DNA from: Nematostella vectensis
Lineage: Eukaryota > Cnidaria > Anthozoa > Actiniaria > Edwardsiidae
DNA length: 64,000 nt
Assembly (NCBI RefSeq): GCF_932526225.1
Contig: NC_064037.1
Coordinates: 7,856,203 to 7,920,202 of the forward strand
Direction of reading: 5' to 3'
Shown here: positions 44,801 to 56,929 of the stretch, piece after piece
Numbering within the stretch: the first letter of the stretch is position 1
How the letters are laid out: every line of letters begins with the position of its first letter
Position numbers and translations under genes: made by a program
The notes under the pieces: generated by a model
Told to the model about the DNA's origin: nothing
Database searches by the model: none
What the model saw: the letters and a program-made list of their open reading frames with translations, nothing else

Positions 44801-46073
44801 TTTAATACTCTCCTTGCAGTTCGCGCTGCGATCGCCATCTTGGATTGAGCCGACTGAATTTTGTACAGCGGCTCAACCAAACACACAGCAAACCCACGAG
44901 AACAAGGTGGCCGTTCGTAGAGAGCGCTCATCATTTCGCTGTTTGAAATACGTCGAACAAGCTATGTTACCAAGGCGTGGATCTAGCTTGATGAAGGGGG
45001 TGGGGGAATTGACTCCGTGACAAGGGGGGAGGGGGTAATTATGTTTTGCTGCATTTGGTTTTATGGCTCTAGACACAAATGACTAAGGAGGCAGTTTTAC
45101 CGATAAAATTTTGGTACTCTCACTTTCCTATTTTTTCGTTAAAGATAAAACGCTGCAAAAGAGATGGGTAGGGGGGTGAACCTTGGAGGAATGCTTTTTA
45201 TAGCATCACTTTGTTCACCTAACAATTTCCATTAGTAGCCCAAGGGGGAGGGCTCAAACCCTCCTTTGCCCTCCCTCTTCAGCCCTATATTACACCACTC
45301 CCTCTCCCTGGCCTCGAGATATACACCTAGAGAAGGCCAATCCATACTTGCCAATCTAGAAAGCACAAACACCGGGAGATTGTGCTTCAAATACAGGAAC
45401 TGTATGAGAAATCCTCGATGAATTTTTCCGGGAGATTACAGTAAATGTATAGGGAGTTTCAATTTTTTGGCCGGGAGAGTTGGCAGGTATGCCAATCACA
45501 AAGCATCCATTTCCATCGGCTAACTCAAGCGAGTATGTTAATTTTCGAGTAATTTAATCAAATATCGTCAATAACATATAAGACATTCGTAGATGCTTAT
45601 TTGGAAGTTTCCTTGCGAATAAGCCGCTCCATTTTCACTGATAAACAATAACGAAGAAGTGGGTGATCGATTCTTTAAAACAGATTGTCATTGCAATCGG
45701 CGTGCCGTCTACGGCCACCCCAAGGCACGTGTCTGCGGTGTGTCCTTTACCCTTTCAGGACATATATCACAGGTCCCCCAAGCTAATATGTTGTATTTTA
45801 CGTGTCTCATTCACTGTAAATATATATGCGTTACAATAAAAAAAATTGGGACGAAAAATATAATAAAATACCTTCAAACTTTTCTAACCAGTTTGTGGAG
45901 TTGTTATTTAAATTCCTGTGAAGTTTCAATCCATTTGAAGCAATATTGAGCGATTGAAGTTTCCCCATACTAAGAGAAGAGAAAGCTAGCACTCTAATGA
46001 TGCCGAACGGCAAAACGACCGGTAGAAAATCGCTTCTAGAAAAGTGGATATTCGAAATTTCGCCAAAATACAT
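38878..46073 (-). CDS. RPUSD4: Mitochondrial RNA pseudouridine synthase RPUSD4
   Basis: Seven exons: 46073-45872, 43642-43598, 42583-42484, 42099-42070, 41956-41767, 41695-41501 and 39192-38878. Phases agree and the product is 358 residues ending TAG 38878-38880. The RluA-family core is complete: DDLIAINKPYGLPVHGGPG, then ELAHRLDKDCSGVLLLTRN with the catalytic Asp in HRLDK, then VKKRYLAVSVGVP, ITGHKQQIRVHLADAL and CPILGDHKF. The C-terminus has IPLHLHSHQL as in RPUSD4. The N-terminus (FSRSDFLPVVLPFGIIRVL) is basic and hydrophobic without acidic residues, fitting a mitochondrial presequence. Known RPUSD4 modifies mitochondrial 16S rRNA and tRNA and is needed for mitoribosome assembly. AATAAA directly follows the stop. 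Introns carry the 35-bp and 27-bp arrays and several dispersed elements. Confidence 0.94.
39340..41465. repeat. Variable 24-30-bp minisatellite, 2.1 kb
   Basis: A long irregular array of units such as CACCAACAACTATAAGTGACA with CCCACC spacers and TATAGGTGACACCCAC variants, filling RPUSD4 intron 6. Larger blocks repeat (for example 39960-40320 against 40975-41330). The array ends about 40 bp from the donor at 41501. Similarity to the donor (GTGAGTGAC versus GTGGGTGTCAC on the gene strand) is weak. Confidence 0.95.
42340..42415. repeat. Truncated copy of the ACCTGCCAAC element
   Basis: CATACCTGCCAACTCTCCC and, inverted, GGGGTTGACAGGTATG enclose about 40 bp including a palindrome (AATCTCAAGCCTTGAGATTT). 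It seems to be a short internal-deletion member of the family at 43149 and 45346, within an RPUSD4 intron. Confidence 0.65.
43149..43312. mobile_element. ACCTGCCAAC element, full-length copy 1
   Basis: Begins CATACCTGCCAACTTG and ends with an inverted GGTTGGCAAGTATCC. The interior carries TTTACTGTAATCTCCCAGGA and a TTTGAAGCACAATCT block. The copy at 45346-45490 matches it in reverse orientation. It is a non-coding MITE-like repeat in RPUSD4 intron 1. Confidence 0.8.
43331..43458. repeat. Dispersed repeat, copy 2
   Basis: Matches 6863-6958 (CACAACGGCC, AAAGTCCACTTTTAG, CAATAGACGTGCTATTT, GACAAAACCATAAAGC), with an insertion of about 20 bp after the G-run. It lies in RPUSD4 intron 1, immediately before the 35-bp array. 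Confidence 0.85.
43470..43611. repeat. 35-bp minisatellite copying the RPUSD4 exon 2 donor
   Basis: CATGCACA recurs at 43493, 43528, 43563 and 43598, exactly 35 bp apart. The last is the true exon 2 end. On the gene strand each unit reads TTGCCTGTGCATG then GTACATAC or TTACATAC. These copy about 14 exon bases and the donor region (true site GTAAATAC). The 43528 copy keeps a GT. Confidence 0.95.
44070..44647. mobile_element. 578-bp DNA element with about 40-bp TIRs and TTA duplication
   Basis: The left end TGCACTAGTCATTTGAAACC continues into CCCACCCCCATGGTCCCGGG. The right end is its reverse complement (CCCGGGACCATGGGGTGGGG ... GACTAGTGCA). TTA flanks both ends (44067-44069 and 44648-44650), as in PIF/Harbinger-type insertions. 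The interior has further G- and C-rich inverted blocks and no credible transposase, so it is non-autonomous. Confidence 0.88.
45346..45490. mobile_element. ACCTGCCAAC element, full-length copy 2
   Basis: Reverse-oriented relative of 43149-43312: ends with GAGAGTTGGCAGGTATGCC and contains GGGAGATTACAGTAAATGTA and GATTGTGCTTCAAATACA. It also lies in RPUSD4 intron 1. Confidence 0.8.
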
Positions 46074-47333
46074 GCAAACAATATTATACCGATGCTTTAT
46101 ACTGCCACACAGAAATTATGAATCCAGTTGATCAACTCTGCGTAACTAAAACGCCATTCTTTACCCGTCTTGCCGAATCAGGTTGACGCGAACCCATGGG
46201 ATTGATATTTCAACCGTCGTGACAAAACAGCCCGTCTACATCCCCCTTCCCGAAAAAAGCAACAAACAACTACGGATATTCTCTCGTGAACTTGAACACA
46301 AAAAAACATGTAGCTTATAAATAAGATTAAATGCAGTTCTCGACAAATGTTTGTTTATTTCTCTTCCTCGAAATCGACGAAGTTCACGAGAGAAATAAGC
46401 GCCCTCTCATCAATAAGCGCACCCTCCCCTCGTATCCCATCTGCCTTTTATTTAGCTCGCATTGACATTCTCACATTACAATGATATTGTCATCGATTTA
46501 TAAGCAATCTAAAATAATTTTTACTGTTTTATATTTTTACTTGATTTAGAAGCTTCTATTTTCCGCCGAATGTAATAAACGCCATCTCCAATAAGCAGCG
46601 CCCCCCACCCCCCCAAAAAAAAGGACCCGAAAAAGTAAATAAGCTTATTGAAATCATCACAGAATAGAAACTTTTCTTCTTTCGATTGGTCTTTGTATTT
46701 CACCATTTAAAGCCTTGACAAATCATAAAAGCAGTGTCTTGAGGAGCGCAACTAAATTCTCAAAAACTGGAAAATGTGTCTCCAGTGCTATCTCTTAGGG
46801 TAAGATAAACAATAACAAAGAAGTACCGCACCCAAAGTGCTATCTCTTAGGGTTAATATTGATTTTGCTGACGATCTCCCCCGTCTGTTTTTATTTGGAG
46901 TCTCCCCTCCCCTGCGGCGATAACATAACACTCTTTCTTAGGTAGTTATGTCACTGGGATTCAATGCCTAAATGCAATCATCACGAATGTGTAAATAACG
47001 CTCAAAAACATCCAGTGGAGCAATGAGCAGCTTGTTTGCCTTTTTGATTTCCTTTTAATATACAAAATTTTTTACTTATCTGTTATCATTTCTCGTGTGC
47101 AGCGTGACCTTGTTAGATATTTCAGTAAATATTTAACCAATAACATTTGATATCGATATAACGCAGGTTAAACATGCGTCACAAGTAACGAACTCGAATC
47201 TTTATTATAGACCTTTCCTATTAATCACATCAAACTATCAAAGATAACTATATTAAATTCAACTACGATTTCCTCCTCCATGGAGTAGGGGAAGGGGTGT
47301 TCAATGTTGTTTACATTGTCATTGTACTACCAA
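46074..47333. other. Intergenic, RPUSD4 upstream
   Basis: Probable RPUSD4 promoter side. No gene is seen. It contains AATAAGCGCC-type short repeats (46395-46440 and 46590-46610), a duplicated block around GTGCTATCTCTTAGGGT (46775-46858) and AT-rich DNA. Confidence 0.5.
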
Positions 47334-50300
47334 CTAAAGCTGTCCCTTCTTTTCCCTGTGTTTTGTCCTTTTCTTAGGCTTTAATCTTGAAAGCTGTGAT
47401 CTCTTGCGCTCAAAATCTTGCTCTGTGAACATAGAAATATAAAATCATAAAGATTGTTCAGGATAAATGGAATTTTATTCCTCAAGGAATGCTTCGCCAA
47501 TAGAGAACGAAAGGGGATCACATGTATTTTCCACGAAGAGGGAGGGTCACGTGTTCTTTCCATGAGCAAGGAGGGTCACGTGTTCTTTCCAGGAGCAAGG
47601 AGGGTCACGTGTCCTTTCCAGGAGAAAATTGAATGACAAGTCTGAGATTTTCAAAGAGTAGCGATGGTCACTTCACATTTTCAGAGAGCAGATAGATCAC
47701 GTGTAATTTTTAAAGAAATAGCAGTGCCGTAGCAGACCTCGAAATATTGGGGAGGCAAAATACAGAAACATTAAGAAAATATTTGGGGGCACGGCCACGA
47801 CCCTACTGGTCATTTCCTTGTAATTTTTGGAAATATTGGGGGGGGCACGTGCTAAGGCCTGCATAGGCCCTGAGTAGTGAGTGTAAGTAAGTAGAATGTT
47901 CAGTTTTTTAAGTTACCTTGTTCGCCTAACATGTTTCCTGTACCTGTATAGACCATCTCCCGGTCGCCATTGCTTGTGATGTCGTGCACGTCAACAGGAA
48001 AAAACGCCTGCGCTGTCTCCTTGGGATGCCTTAGAACTGACAAGAATCAAATGTCATGTCACTGAATGCAAACGTATTTGAATAATAAGTGACACTAGAA
48101 GGCAAGGCATGTGACTTTTGAGCCATGACTAACCTTTGGCTAGCTGAGGGAGTAGGGGTAGGGTATGGCTAACTCATGGGGGTAGGAGTAGGCTGTGGCT
48201 AATTCATGGGGTAGGGGCAGGCTATGGCTAACTCATGGGGTAGGGTATGGCTAACTCATGGGGTAGGAGTAGGCTATGGCTAATTCATGGGGTAGGGGTA
48301 GGCTGTGGCTAACTCATGGGGTAGGGATAGGCTATGGCTAACTCATGGGAATAGGGGTAGGCTATTGCTAATTCATGGGGTAGGGGTAGGCTATGGCTAA
48401 TTCATGGGGTAGGGGTAGGCTATGGCTAACTCATGGGGTAGGGTATGGCTAACTCATGGGGGTAGGAGTAGGCTATGGCTAATTCATAGGGTAGGGGTAG
48501 GCTATGGCTAACTCATGGGGGTAGGGGTAGGCTATGGCTAATTCATGGGGTAGGGGTAGGCTATGGCTAATTCATGGGGTAGGGGTAGGCTATGGCTAAC
48601 TCATGGGGGTAGGAGTAGGCTATGGCTAACTCATGGGGTAGGGGTAGGCTATGGCTAATTCATGGGGTAGGGGTAGGCTATGGCTAATTCATGGGGTAGG
48701 GGTAGGCTATGGCTAACTCATGAGGGTAGGAGTAGGCTATGGCTAACTCATGGGGTAGGGGTAGGCTATGGCTAATTCATGGGGTAGGGGTAGGCTATGG
48801 CTAATTCATGGGGTAGGGGTAGGCTATAACTAACTCATGGGGGTTAGGGTAGACCGACGGCTAACTCATGGGGTAGGGGTAGACTATGGCTAACTCATGG
48901 TGGTAGGGATAGGCTATGGCTAACTCAGGGGGGGAGGGTTGACTATGGCTAACTCACGGGATAGGGGTAGACTATGGCTGGCTCAGAATGTGAGAGCTAC
49001 GCATGTGCAGGTTTTAAGAGTATTCATGCACATGCGTACTTGCCTGTACGTCTCGTGCTCTTGGCCTTACTTTCCATCTTTTCCTTTTTGGCTAAAAGTC
49101 AATTCACCATCGAGTCAATTTAATATCGAGTCAACTCAACATCGAGCCAATTTAATATCGAGTCAATTCGTTTGTGTGAAAAACAGACTTTTGTTAAAAA
49201 CTAAAACGTCATTTGTTGCGCTAAAAGCGATGTTGCAAACGACGCATGAAGCACGACCCTTATACGTTCTTTTTAAAAGCCAAAGGAATAAATGCTTTCC
49301 AACGTAACAACGTGCAGTTGGGAAGCGTTTTCGTTACGGTTCTGAGTATGTGTTATCACATTACGTGATCTTTTGTTTAAGTATAACAACTATTTTTTAT
49401 TTTGTAAGATTACGTAACTACTTTAGCACTACATATCGTATATATAATATAGAGATATGATAATTATTTCATCTCGTATGTTGGACGCTAGTACCACTGT
49501 GTAACCAAACTTCATGGTATATTGGATTAAGGCCTTAATCCAAGAGGCAATATAATCAACGCATTCGATCAAGGAATACGTTCCCGGGTTTTTTGCCTAT
49601 AGGGTTTTATCCGGGTTTCGTATCGGGCGTGTGATTTTAAAGTTGTATTTTCATAAGATTATTGATATTTTTGAATTGTTTAATTGCACTTGCACTTAAG
49701 TAATAATGTTAGGTATTATAATTTTTAAGTTAAGAATATTTTCTGCATTGTATTTATATACCACGTTTGATTTCTAATAAAATGTGTAGTAGTACCAGTT
49801 CGCAGGCACCCAGCACGAGTCACACACATATGGTGTTTTGTTGTTTTTGCGCCTTAGCGTGCGGCTACCGAAGGGTAGTAATGAATGTTCTCTTACATGG
49901 TCGTATATCAATGAGTCGAGATGGGTCTACTACACCAGACACACGCGCAGACTCTGCACCAGGTAACCGCTGGCCATCGCGTATGGAACCTGAGGAAAGA
50001 CCCAATCGAGAAGTGATTTAAGTCTTGCATTAATCCTCATGGGGAGCTGTAACCTAGACATTTTGCAAGCACGTCTGATAGTGTAGAGTTCATATTTTTT
50101 GGAGAGGAATACCTGACAACTATTCTACGTAATGGCCCTCTTCTATTTACATTTGTCAACTAAACGAGGTTACCGGTTACCTTGCGAGTCTATAAAGTAT
50201 TCCTGTGGGTGGAGGGGGTAAGGCATGCTACCCGCAAGGTATTCTGGGGACTGATGCTGCATCGGCTGCTCCTTGTTAGCGCGAATTACTGGAATGGAAT

Positions 50301-52028
50301 TGAATGCTCGGAAATCATGGACTTGAACATGCAACAGCATCGAGCAGTAGGGCATGGTTGGATAAGTCATGCCAGGGGAAAAGCTCGGGTTAAAAGCATG
50401 ATAGGAGGGCGAGGATCAGACACGGTGCGCATGCTCAAATACGAGGGATAAGCGCATGCGCACTTGCCTTCTCCTTTAGTACCCAGTCCCAACGCGTCGT
50501 CCATATCTGCGTCATCGCTCTGTACTGGAATTAGAAGAGAACTCTAGTAACCGGGCGAGAACTAGGCTAAGTGTGGTATACTTATGTGAATACATGATAT
50601 ACAACCCACAAACCAAATAGTTGATGGTGTGTGGCAACTTTTTTATGCTCGTTTAACATACATATAAATGTAACCGTCGGAACTTGACATTTACCGCGCG
50701 GTTACGAAAAATGTAGAAACAAATGCAATACTGAAAGCAAAACTATCAGGTTCTGACACCAGCCAAAAAGTAGGCAAAAATAAATGGAATGAAACGAAAA
50801 CGATCGAGCGAAAAGGCAACGTGAGAACAAATACATGATGCAAGGCATGGACTTATAAGGATTTATTAACAAATTAAATAATAAATTTTAAGTGATAACA
50901 AACATAGTCAAATCCCGAGAAAAGGTAACCTAATCCAAAGGCTAGTTTTGTAAACAAAGTACTTCCAACTGGTAAATCAAACTGAACACAACTGGCATGA
51001 CAGGCCCGTACGGACAGCGCTCTAAGCAAGTAGCTTATTTCTGCTGTCTTCCCTGAGCATCTGCATTTCTCGTTCCCGCATCACGCCTCGCAAGCAATGC
51101 GTCTCCTTTGCTCAACGGTACTAAAAAAAAACTAACAGATACTGTAAAAACAGCCGCTTTTTATACTCGCTTGGGGACGCGCATTTTTCTAGGGACGCTA
51201 ACATTTACTACCGTTCAAATTACTCAGCGTCCATTGTCCTGTCAAATTTAGAAACTAATCTTCCTGGGAAATGGTAAAAGGACGCTTACTTGATTCAATT
51301 AACACTATCAAGCAATTGATAGTAATCTAAAGGAATTCGAAACGTGTTGAAAGTAAATTCCGTAAAATACGTAAAACAATTATAATTGCAATCCAAAAAT
51401 CGCTTACTTAAAATCTTTGCAAAATCTAAAATAACCCAAAATACCACCCGTTCACATAAATACTTATAAAGATATACCACATACAGTATGATTGATAATA
51501 TTATTGATGCTCATATAAGGTTTATGTTCAGGTATAAAGTATCGATCTTGATACTTATCATTCTATTCTCATAATAGTTTAACAAGAAAGGCTATTCACG
51601 AGCTGTAGAAAAACAAGATAGTCTTCTTAGGTTTGGTGTAGATACTAATACTATTTCTTGTTTTGATTTATTTGTTTTTCCCTTTTCCCACTTTTTTCTC
51701 TAAGTTCACCAAGAAATTGTTTGAGAAAACAAATGTGGTATCAAAGGCTAACCGAATTCATCTTTGAACCGTAATAATCTTAAGTGCACAACGAAAATCA
51801 TTTTTAGTCGTCGTGCGACATCCAGCCCGGGTATCGGTTACAATAAAATGAAAATTTCATAAAATCCATACTCGAAATGGTTGATAAATGACTTATAAAT
51901 GCCTCCTGTGCAGTTATATATACAAAAAGATCTAATAGCTGTTAGTTAAAAGCGAATATTCTTACCATCCTGGGGGTGGGTGAATTAGGCTGGGGTAGGT
52001 GAATAAGAAAAAAAAAATGTGTGTGTGT

Positions 52029-52059
<31 letters not shown>

Positions 52060-55000
52060 GGGGTTAGTAGGGAGAAGATGAAAGGGGAGAAAAAAAGGAG
52101 AGACATACATAATGGTATAGAGCGACAAGAATAAGGATGACAAAAAATCATTAGAAAGAACAAAAGGGGGTGGGATATTTCGTAGAGCTCTTTGAAATGT
52201 AAAGCAACCTTACGTATATTCTAGTACAAGGTTTATCATCAGGAGACTCAGAAGGTAAGACCAGGTACTAGTCAAATGCAACAGGAAGTGACAAAACTGG
52301 GAGCCGAGGGATGCTAAGGGAAAGGTCATTATTTATCGGGGTAGGAAGGGTTGCTAAGTTGATTTTCTTGTTCAAAAATTTCGACCCTCCCATAATCTAA
52401 AGCACAACAATGGCGACCCTCCCCCAAAAGGCGACCAAAAATTAAGCCCCTCCCCCAGAACAAAAGCTATAAAGAGAGTAATGGTTAGTTTATTGAAATT
52501 ATACTCTATTTGGTAGATGAGGGAAGATGGAGATGCCTAGTTAGGAAAGGTTTCGCATTTGAGACGTGTTTCAAAGTAAATGTGTGGCTAGCCAAGTTCA
52601 CCTTACCCCTGCACAATGGCTCGTTGGATGCTAAGAATATATAAGGGAGACATGAAGGCCGCATTGGCAAAAGGTCGGTTAATACCAAAGATGATAATAT
52701 TATTCCAAATGATGATAATTGCTTCTCAACCTTAAACAGAGCCCGCTCTAAGCAAATCCGTCCAGTGACTCTTCTCCAGCGCTTGACATTTGTCAATGTT
52801 ATAACTCTGGTTCGGTTTTTTCGCGCCTCTTTTTGTCAAGTTGTTTGTTGTATCGCCTTTTAGATCTTTTCGAGTAAAGTTATGATGTTTCTCTATTTGC
52901 TCGTCTGTTAGTTTTTCACACCTGTTTTCTCAAGTTGTGTCTTTGTGTCCTTGCATCGCTATTACGAGCGCGGCTTTTTAGATCTTTTGGAATAACCGAT
53001 ATGTTTTTCTATTTGTCAGTTCTTCTGTTCGCCTCTCTCGCGCCTGTTATCTTAAGTTGGGTGCTTGTCTCTATCATCAGGGTCCAGCGAAGTGGTATAA
53101 CTGTTTTTGAATGATGATATTTTTATATTCATCAGATTTGATCTTTTATTCGATCGTTGCGCCTGTTTTTCTTGAGTTATGTGCTTGCATCGCCATCACT
53201 GTCGGTCAGACCGGTGGTATAATTCTTTTAGAATAAAGACTTTTTCTACTTGTCAGATTTGCTCTTGTGTTGTTCGCCTCTCGCGCCTAGTTTCTTGAGT
53301 TGTGTGCTTTTATTGCCATCACTGGCGTCCAGCGCTTTGGCTTTTTTTATTCTTGGATCATGAACTTTCCCTATTTGTCAGATGTTTTCTTCTTGTCCTT
53401 CAAGTTCGCCTATCGCGCCTGATTTTACGAGTTTCGTGCTCGTTGAAGGTAGTAGAGAATTAGTGTTATTGCTAGACCCTTGGGTAGTATGTGGTTTTCT
53501 TTTTTTTTTCTTTTTCGGCGTGTGTCTGTGTACTATATGCCCCTCTGGAACCACAACCAATTCAGGATACCTTCGCGAGACAGAACAACCCATTCTTCGT
53601 TAAGTTGTAAACGCGTAAACCTACTTAACCAAACGCTCCACGTTCCAGAATTCAGAATATTTCTGTGTTTTTTTTCATTTCATTCGTCGTTTTTGCTGTT
53701 TTCTGCGATAGCGCCATGGCAACAATGCAAATATTTACAAAATAAACTTTGATCTCCTTGGCAACAACCAATAAACGGTGGAGTGGGATAGGGTTGGGTT
53801 AGTAGTGAGATGTAGAAAAGAGGAAATGGTTCTTTTTCTGATTTGAATTACACTCTTTTTTATAAGAACGTCTAATTTTCAGTTGAGGCAGGGCAGTTCT
53901 TATTTTTGGGACATTTTAAGGTTGAATTTGTTCTTAACGATGTTCTTAAATTTTAGTGTATATAAAAATATAATACCCAATGAATTATTAGGGATAGGTT
54001 GTTACTATGAGCACAATTTAATTAAGCATTTTAGCATCAGGACTAAAAAAGAAAAGAAAATTCCGGCTATCTGAGCCTCGGCATGTTCTTAAAATTTGGT
54101 GAATTCTCAGGCTGGACGTTCTTATAAAAAAGTTCTTAATAAAAAAAGAGTGTATTTGAGCCAGAATCTAAAAAAAGCAAGCGCCTGTTAAGAGAAAGTT
54201 GAATTAAAGTGCTGTGAAATAGCACGTTTACCTTCAGTCATTTCCTCTTCATTAGGGTTGAACCCCGTTTGCGGCTGCGCAATAATTCCCTGGGTCACGT
54301 GATTAATCTCGTCCGTGATGTGTTGGACGTCGGCGGGAGTCCGCTGACCGATGAAACGGTCTACGTCATCGATAGCGTGGCTCATAAAGCTGCTGGGGTC
54401 GTGCGGTCTTCGCCGATCTGCAAGCGACAAATCATGTCCCGAAACAGAGCACTGTAATGTACAGCATCTCACGCAATACATTTCACACAACACATGTCAC
54501 ACAATACATGTCACGGCAGCTTGTCACGGTACATCACGATATAACACGTAACGATACTTTGCGATACGACACGTTACATTATTCCCCACGCCGTATGACA
54601 CAATACAACATATTCTATCACGGTGCAGTAAGGCATAACAGGATATAGCACGTCACGCTATAACATGTCACGCTTCATCGCGTCTGAGTACGACATCGTA
54701 CGGTCTGTCACAGCAATGGTGCTTAACGGCCGCAATAAAGTGGCGGATCAAGGGGGTAGGTGTGGGGGGTGCAGCCGTCTCATGAGGGAGAATATTTAAT
54801 GATATAAAAAGGGAGTCACCTCGTTAAACTGGTCGCAGCCCCTTTTATGCTGCAACAACCCACGCTGAAAATGCCCTGAATCGGCCCGTGCAATTAATTG
54901 CATAGCCCGGCAGGTCTCAGTCTCCAGTTCCACGGTGGTGGTGTGTAGGGTGGTGTGTGCAACTTCGAGTGGTCTCAAATCCCGCCCATTCACAACGAAA

Positions 55001-56169
55001 TTTCATTTCAGGTTACTAGTGTTTTGTGCTCTGAACAACCGGGTCATTTACTACATTCGAAAAGACTAGGAACAGAATGGACGGGAGACCACCAGACAGG
55101 AGCCAAAGCCAAGTATGTCCCGTTACTCCTCGCTAAGTTATGTCATCGTAGGCCAAGAAAAGCACTGGTATTTTGCAATCACGTTAATGTTATCATTCTA
55201 CGAAAAACCTTATAAATACAAAAAGCCCAAATAGTCGTGTTCGTGAACCAGAAGAATGAACTCAATGCACCAAAAACATGAATTCGACTTTGCCAAATTT
55301 TCGTCTTTAGGGAAAAATGAGGCTTGAGGAGGGTAAAATTAGTTGACCATCCCCTCAGGAGGAACAAAATTTTCCATGCCTCCCCCCCCCCCCCTTACGC
55401 TTCCCCCATATTTTCGGTGCCCTCCCTCCCGAAAATCGAAGAAAGAAGGAGCAAAGAAAGGAAAAGCAATGACAATGTTAAAGGAACGAGATCAAGAGAT
55501 TAGCTTCAAGCTAATCCAGAAAGTGGAGGGGAACAAATTGTCTGAAAACATTAATTAAGAAAGAGTAAAGGCATTCAATTTCTCAAAGATGCGACTAACT
55601 CCAGGTTGCAACCTGATAATGGTTGATGCTATAGATAAAGTAAAAGGAGCAAAAAGGCTTTTCAATCTTCTCCTTGCAAGAAAAGTGCAGCATGAGAAAA
55701 GAGAAAAAAAAAGAGAGCGAGGAGGACAGCGAATCAGTTATCAATTATTAGCCTCTTAGTTGTTAGTTAAGCTTACGTTTACCGTTCGGCTGTTCCTCGG
55801 AGACGTTGTCGGTTCCTTGTATATACTCATCGGGACCATGCTGCTCTTTCCGGTGCTTTTCTTTTACTTTCTTAGCCTTTTCATAGGCTCGTCGGTTCTC
55901 AATCGGTTCTCCGTCGGCTCCTCTTTCAATCGGTTCTCCGTCGGCCCCTCTCTCAATCGGTTCTCCGTCAGCCCCTCTCTCAATGTCAGGCACGTCGTTG
56001 GGTCCTCGGTTCTCTATCGGCTCTCCGTCGGCCCCTCGTATTATCTCTCCCGGCTTTTGCTCAGTGTGTTGTGGCCCACCGTGTTCCTTTCCTTCGAGAT
56101 TTTTTCCTTGTAGCGGGTTTATTCGCTCCATGTCCATTTGTCCTGCGCTGTGTGTTAGAGATGGTCTTG
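47334..56169 (-). CDS. Multi-exon gene of unknown function with a probable frameshift
   Basis: Exons seen: 56169-55783, 54973-54820, 54451-54232, 50524-50468, 50288-50181, 48037-47944 and 47422-47334 (stop TAG 47334-47336). Most junctions are GT-AG with agreeing phases. The 50468 donor is GC (GAAG then GCAAGT). The first exon encodes three to four tandem ERGADGEPIE units after HTEQKPGEIIRG. Later exons contain ELETETCRAMQLIARADSGH, RRPHDPSSFMSHAIDDVDRF, DADMDDALGLG and a basic tail (RLKPKKRTKHREKKGQL). No family is recognised, and secretion is unclear because no signal exon was found. Two problems remain. The 55783 donor leaves phase 1 but the 54973 acceptor needs phase 2, so an exon is missing or mis-set. 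The 48037 exon changes frame at an A7 run (47999-48005), where the frame entering from upstream meets TGA at 47991-47993. Confidence 0.6.
47535..47627. repeat. 29-bp tandem repeat, about 3 copies
   Basis: Units with GAGGGTCACGTGTTCTTTCC and AGGAGCAAG in the last intron of the unknown gene. Two weaker TCACGTG copies follow to 47705. Confidence 0.85.
48125..48990. repeat. 28-bp minisatellite, about 30 copies
   Basis: Units of GGGTAGGGGTAGGCTATGGC plus TAACTCAT or TAATTCAT, in the intron upstream of the 48037 exon of the unknown gene. It starts about 90 bp from that acceptor and does not resemble it. Higher-order grouping in threes is visible. Confidence 0.97.
49095..49170. repeat. 16-18-bp degenerate repeat, 4 copies
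   Basis: Units of ATCGAGTCAATTTAAT type in tandem, within an intron of the unknown gene. Confidence 0.8.
52016..52063. repeat. GT dinucleotide followed by poly-G
   Basis: About 12 GT units then a run of about 20 G, in an intron. Likely length-polymorphic. Confidence 0.97.
52825..53430. repeat. Diverged tandem repeat of about 120 bp, about 5 copies
   Basis: Blocks recur in order: TCGCGCCTGTTTTCTTGAGTTGTGTGCTT, shown here by its core CGCGCCTGTT, then GCATCGCCATCAC, then GGTATAATTCTTTTAGAATA, then TCTATTTGTCAGATTTG. Copies are diverged, so the array is older than the others. It lies in an intron of the unknown gene. Confidence 0.8.
54455..54720. repeat. Degenerate ACATGTCAC-type repeats
   Basis: Loose repeats with ACACAATACATGTCAC and ATATAACACGTAACGATA words start at the acceptor of the 54451 exon and extend 260 bp into the intron. 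The acceptor itself (CTGTACATTACAG) shares only short words with the units. Confidence 0.65.
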
Positions 56170-56929
56170 CTGAAATAATGACAATAAAGTTGTCGAAACT
56201 TAGTATTTTGTTATGACTGACATGATATTAGGATATTACATACATATTGGGGATTCCGCTTCGATCATTTGCTCGCTTTTCTATCCCCCTAGAGCTGTTT
56301 GCGTCAAGCATTCCTAAGCAAACTTGCTGGAAGTCGTGTTTACTACGATTTTGCAGGCCGCCATTTTGAAAAATTGGCCCAGATAACGTTATTGGGCATC
56401 AAAGCTGTTCATTCAGAAAAACGACAGCATGTTAGTTGTCTCTCCCTAAAAGACAAGTATCGTCGTTCTGCTAAGGGCATTGGGTCAAGAGGTTTCATGT
56501 TATATTTTAATATCTCACCTTTATTTTTTGATGGAGAATCAGGTAAGACATCTGTTGGCAAAGAACGGAAAGAGTACGTGATGACCAATGTAATAGAAAT
56601 AGACATAAATCATGATATCCCGAAAACATTTTTTTAATTTTTGACCCCGTGCTAAGAGCGTGGGCACCCTGTGGATATACTCTGGTTCCAGGGTGTAGAG
56701 CGTGTGGACGAGAGTAACGCGAAAACGAGGCTAGATAAAATGAATGAAATACAATGGGGGCAGGCGTGAAGAGAAAGGGGATGAGGAGCTATTTCCATTC
56801 CTTTCACTTCTCGCCTTTTTTCTCCCTTTAAAAGTATTATCTCGGCTCTTTTCGCCATTCCTTTTATATTTGCCATTCCACTCTCATTCTTGTTTAATGA
56901 AATCATTAACTTAAACTTAAAAAAGGGGG

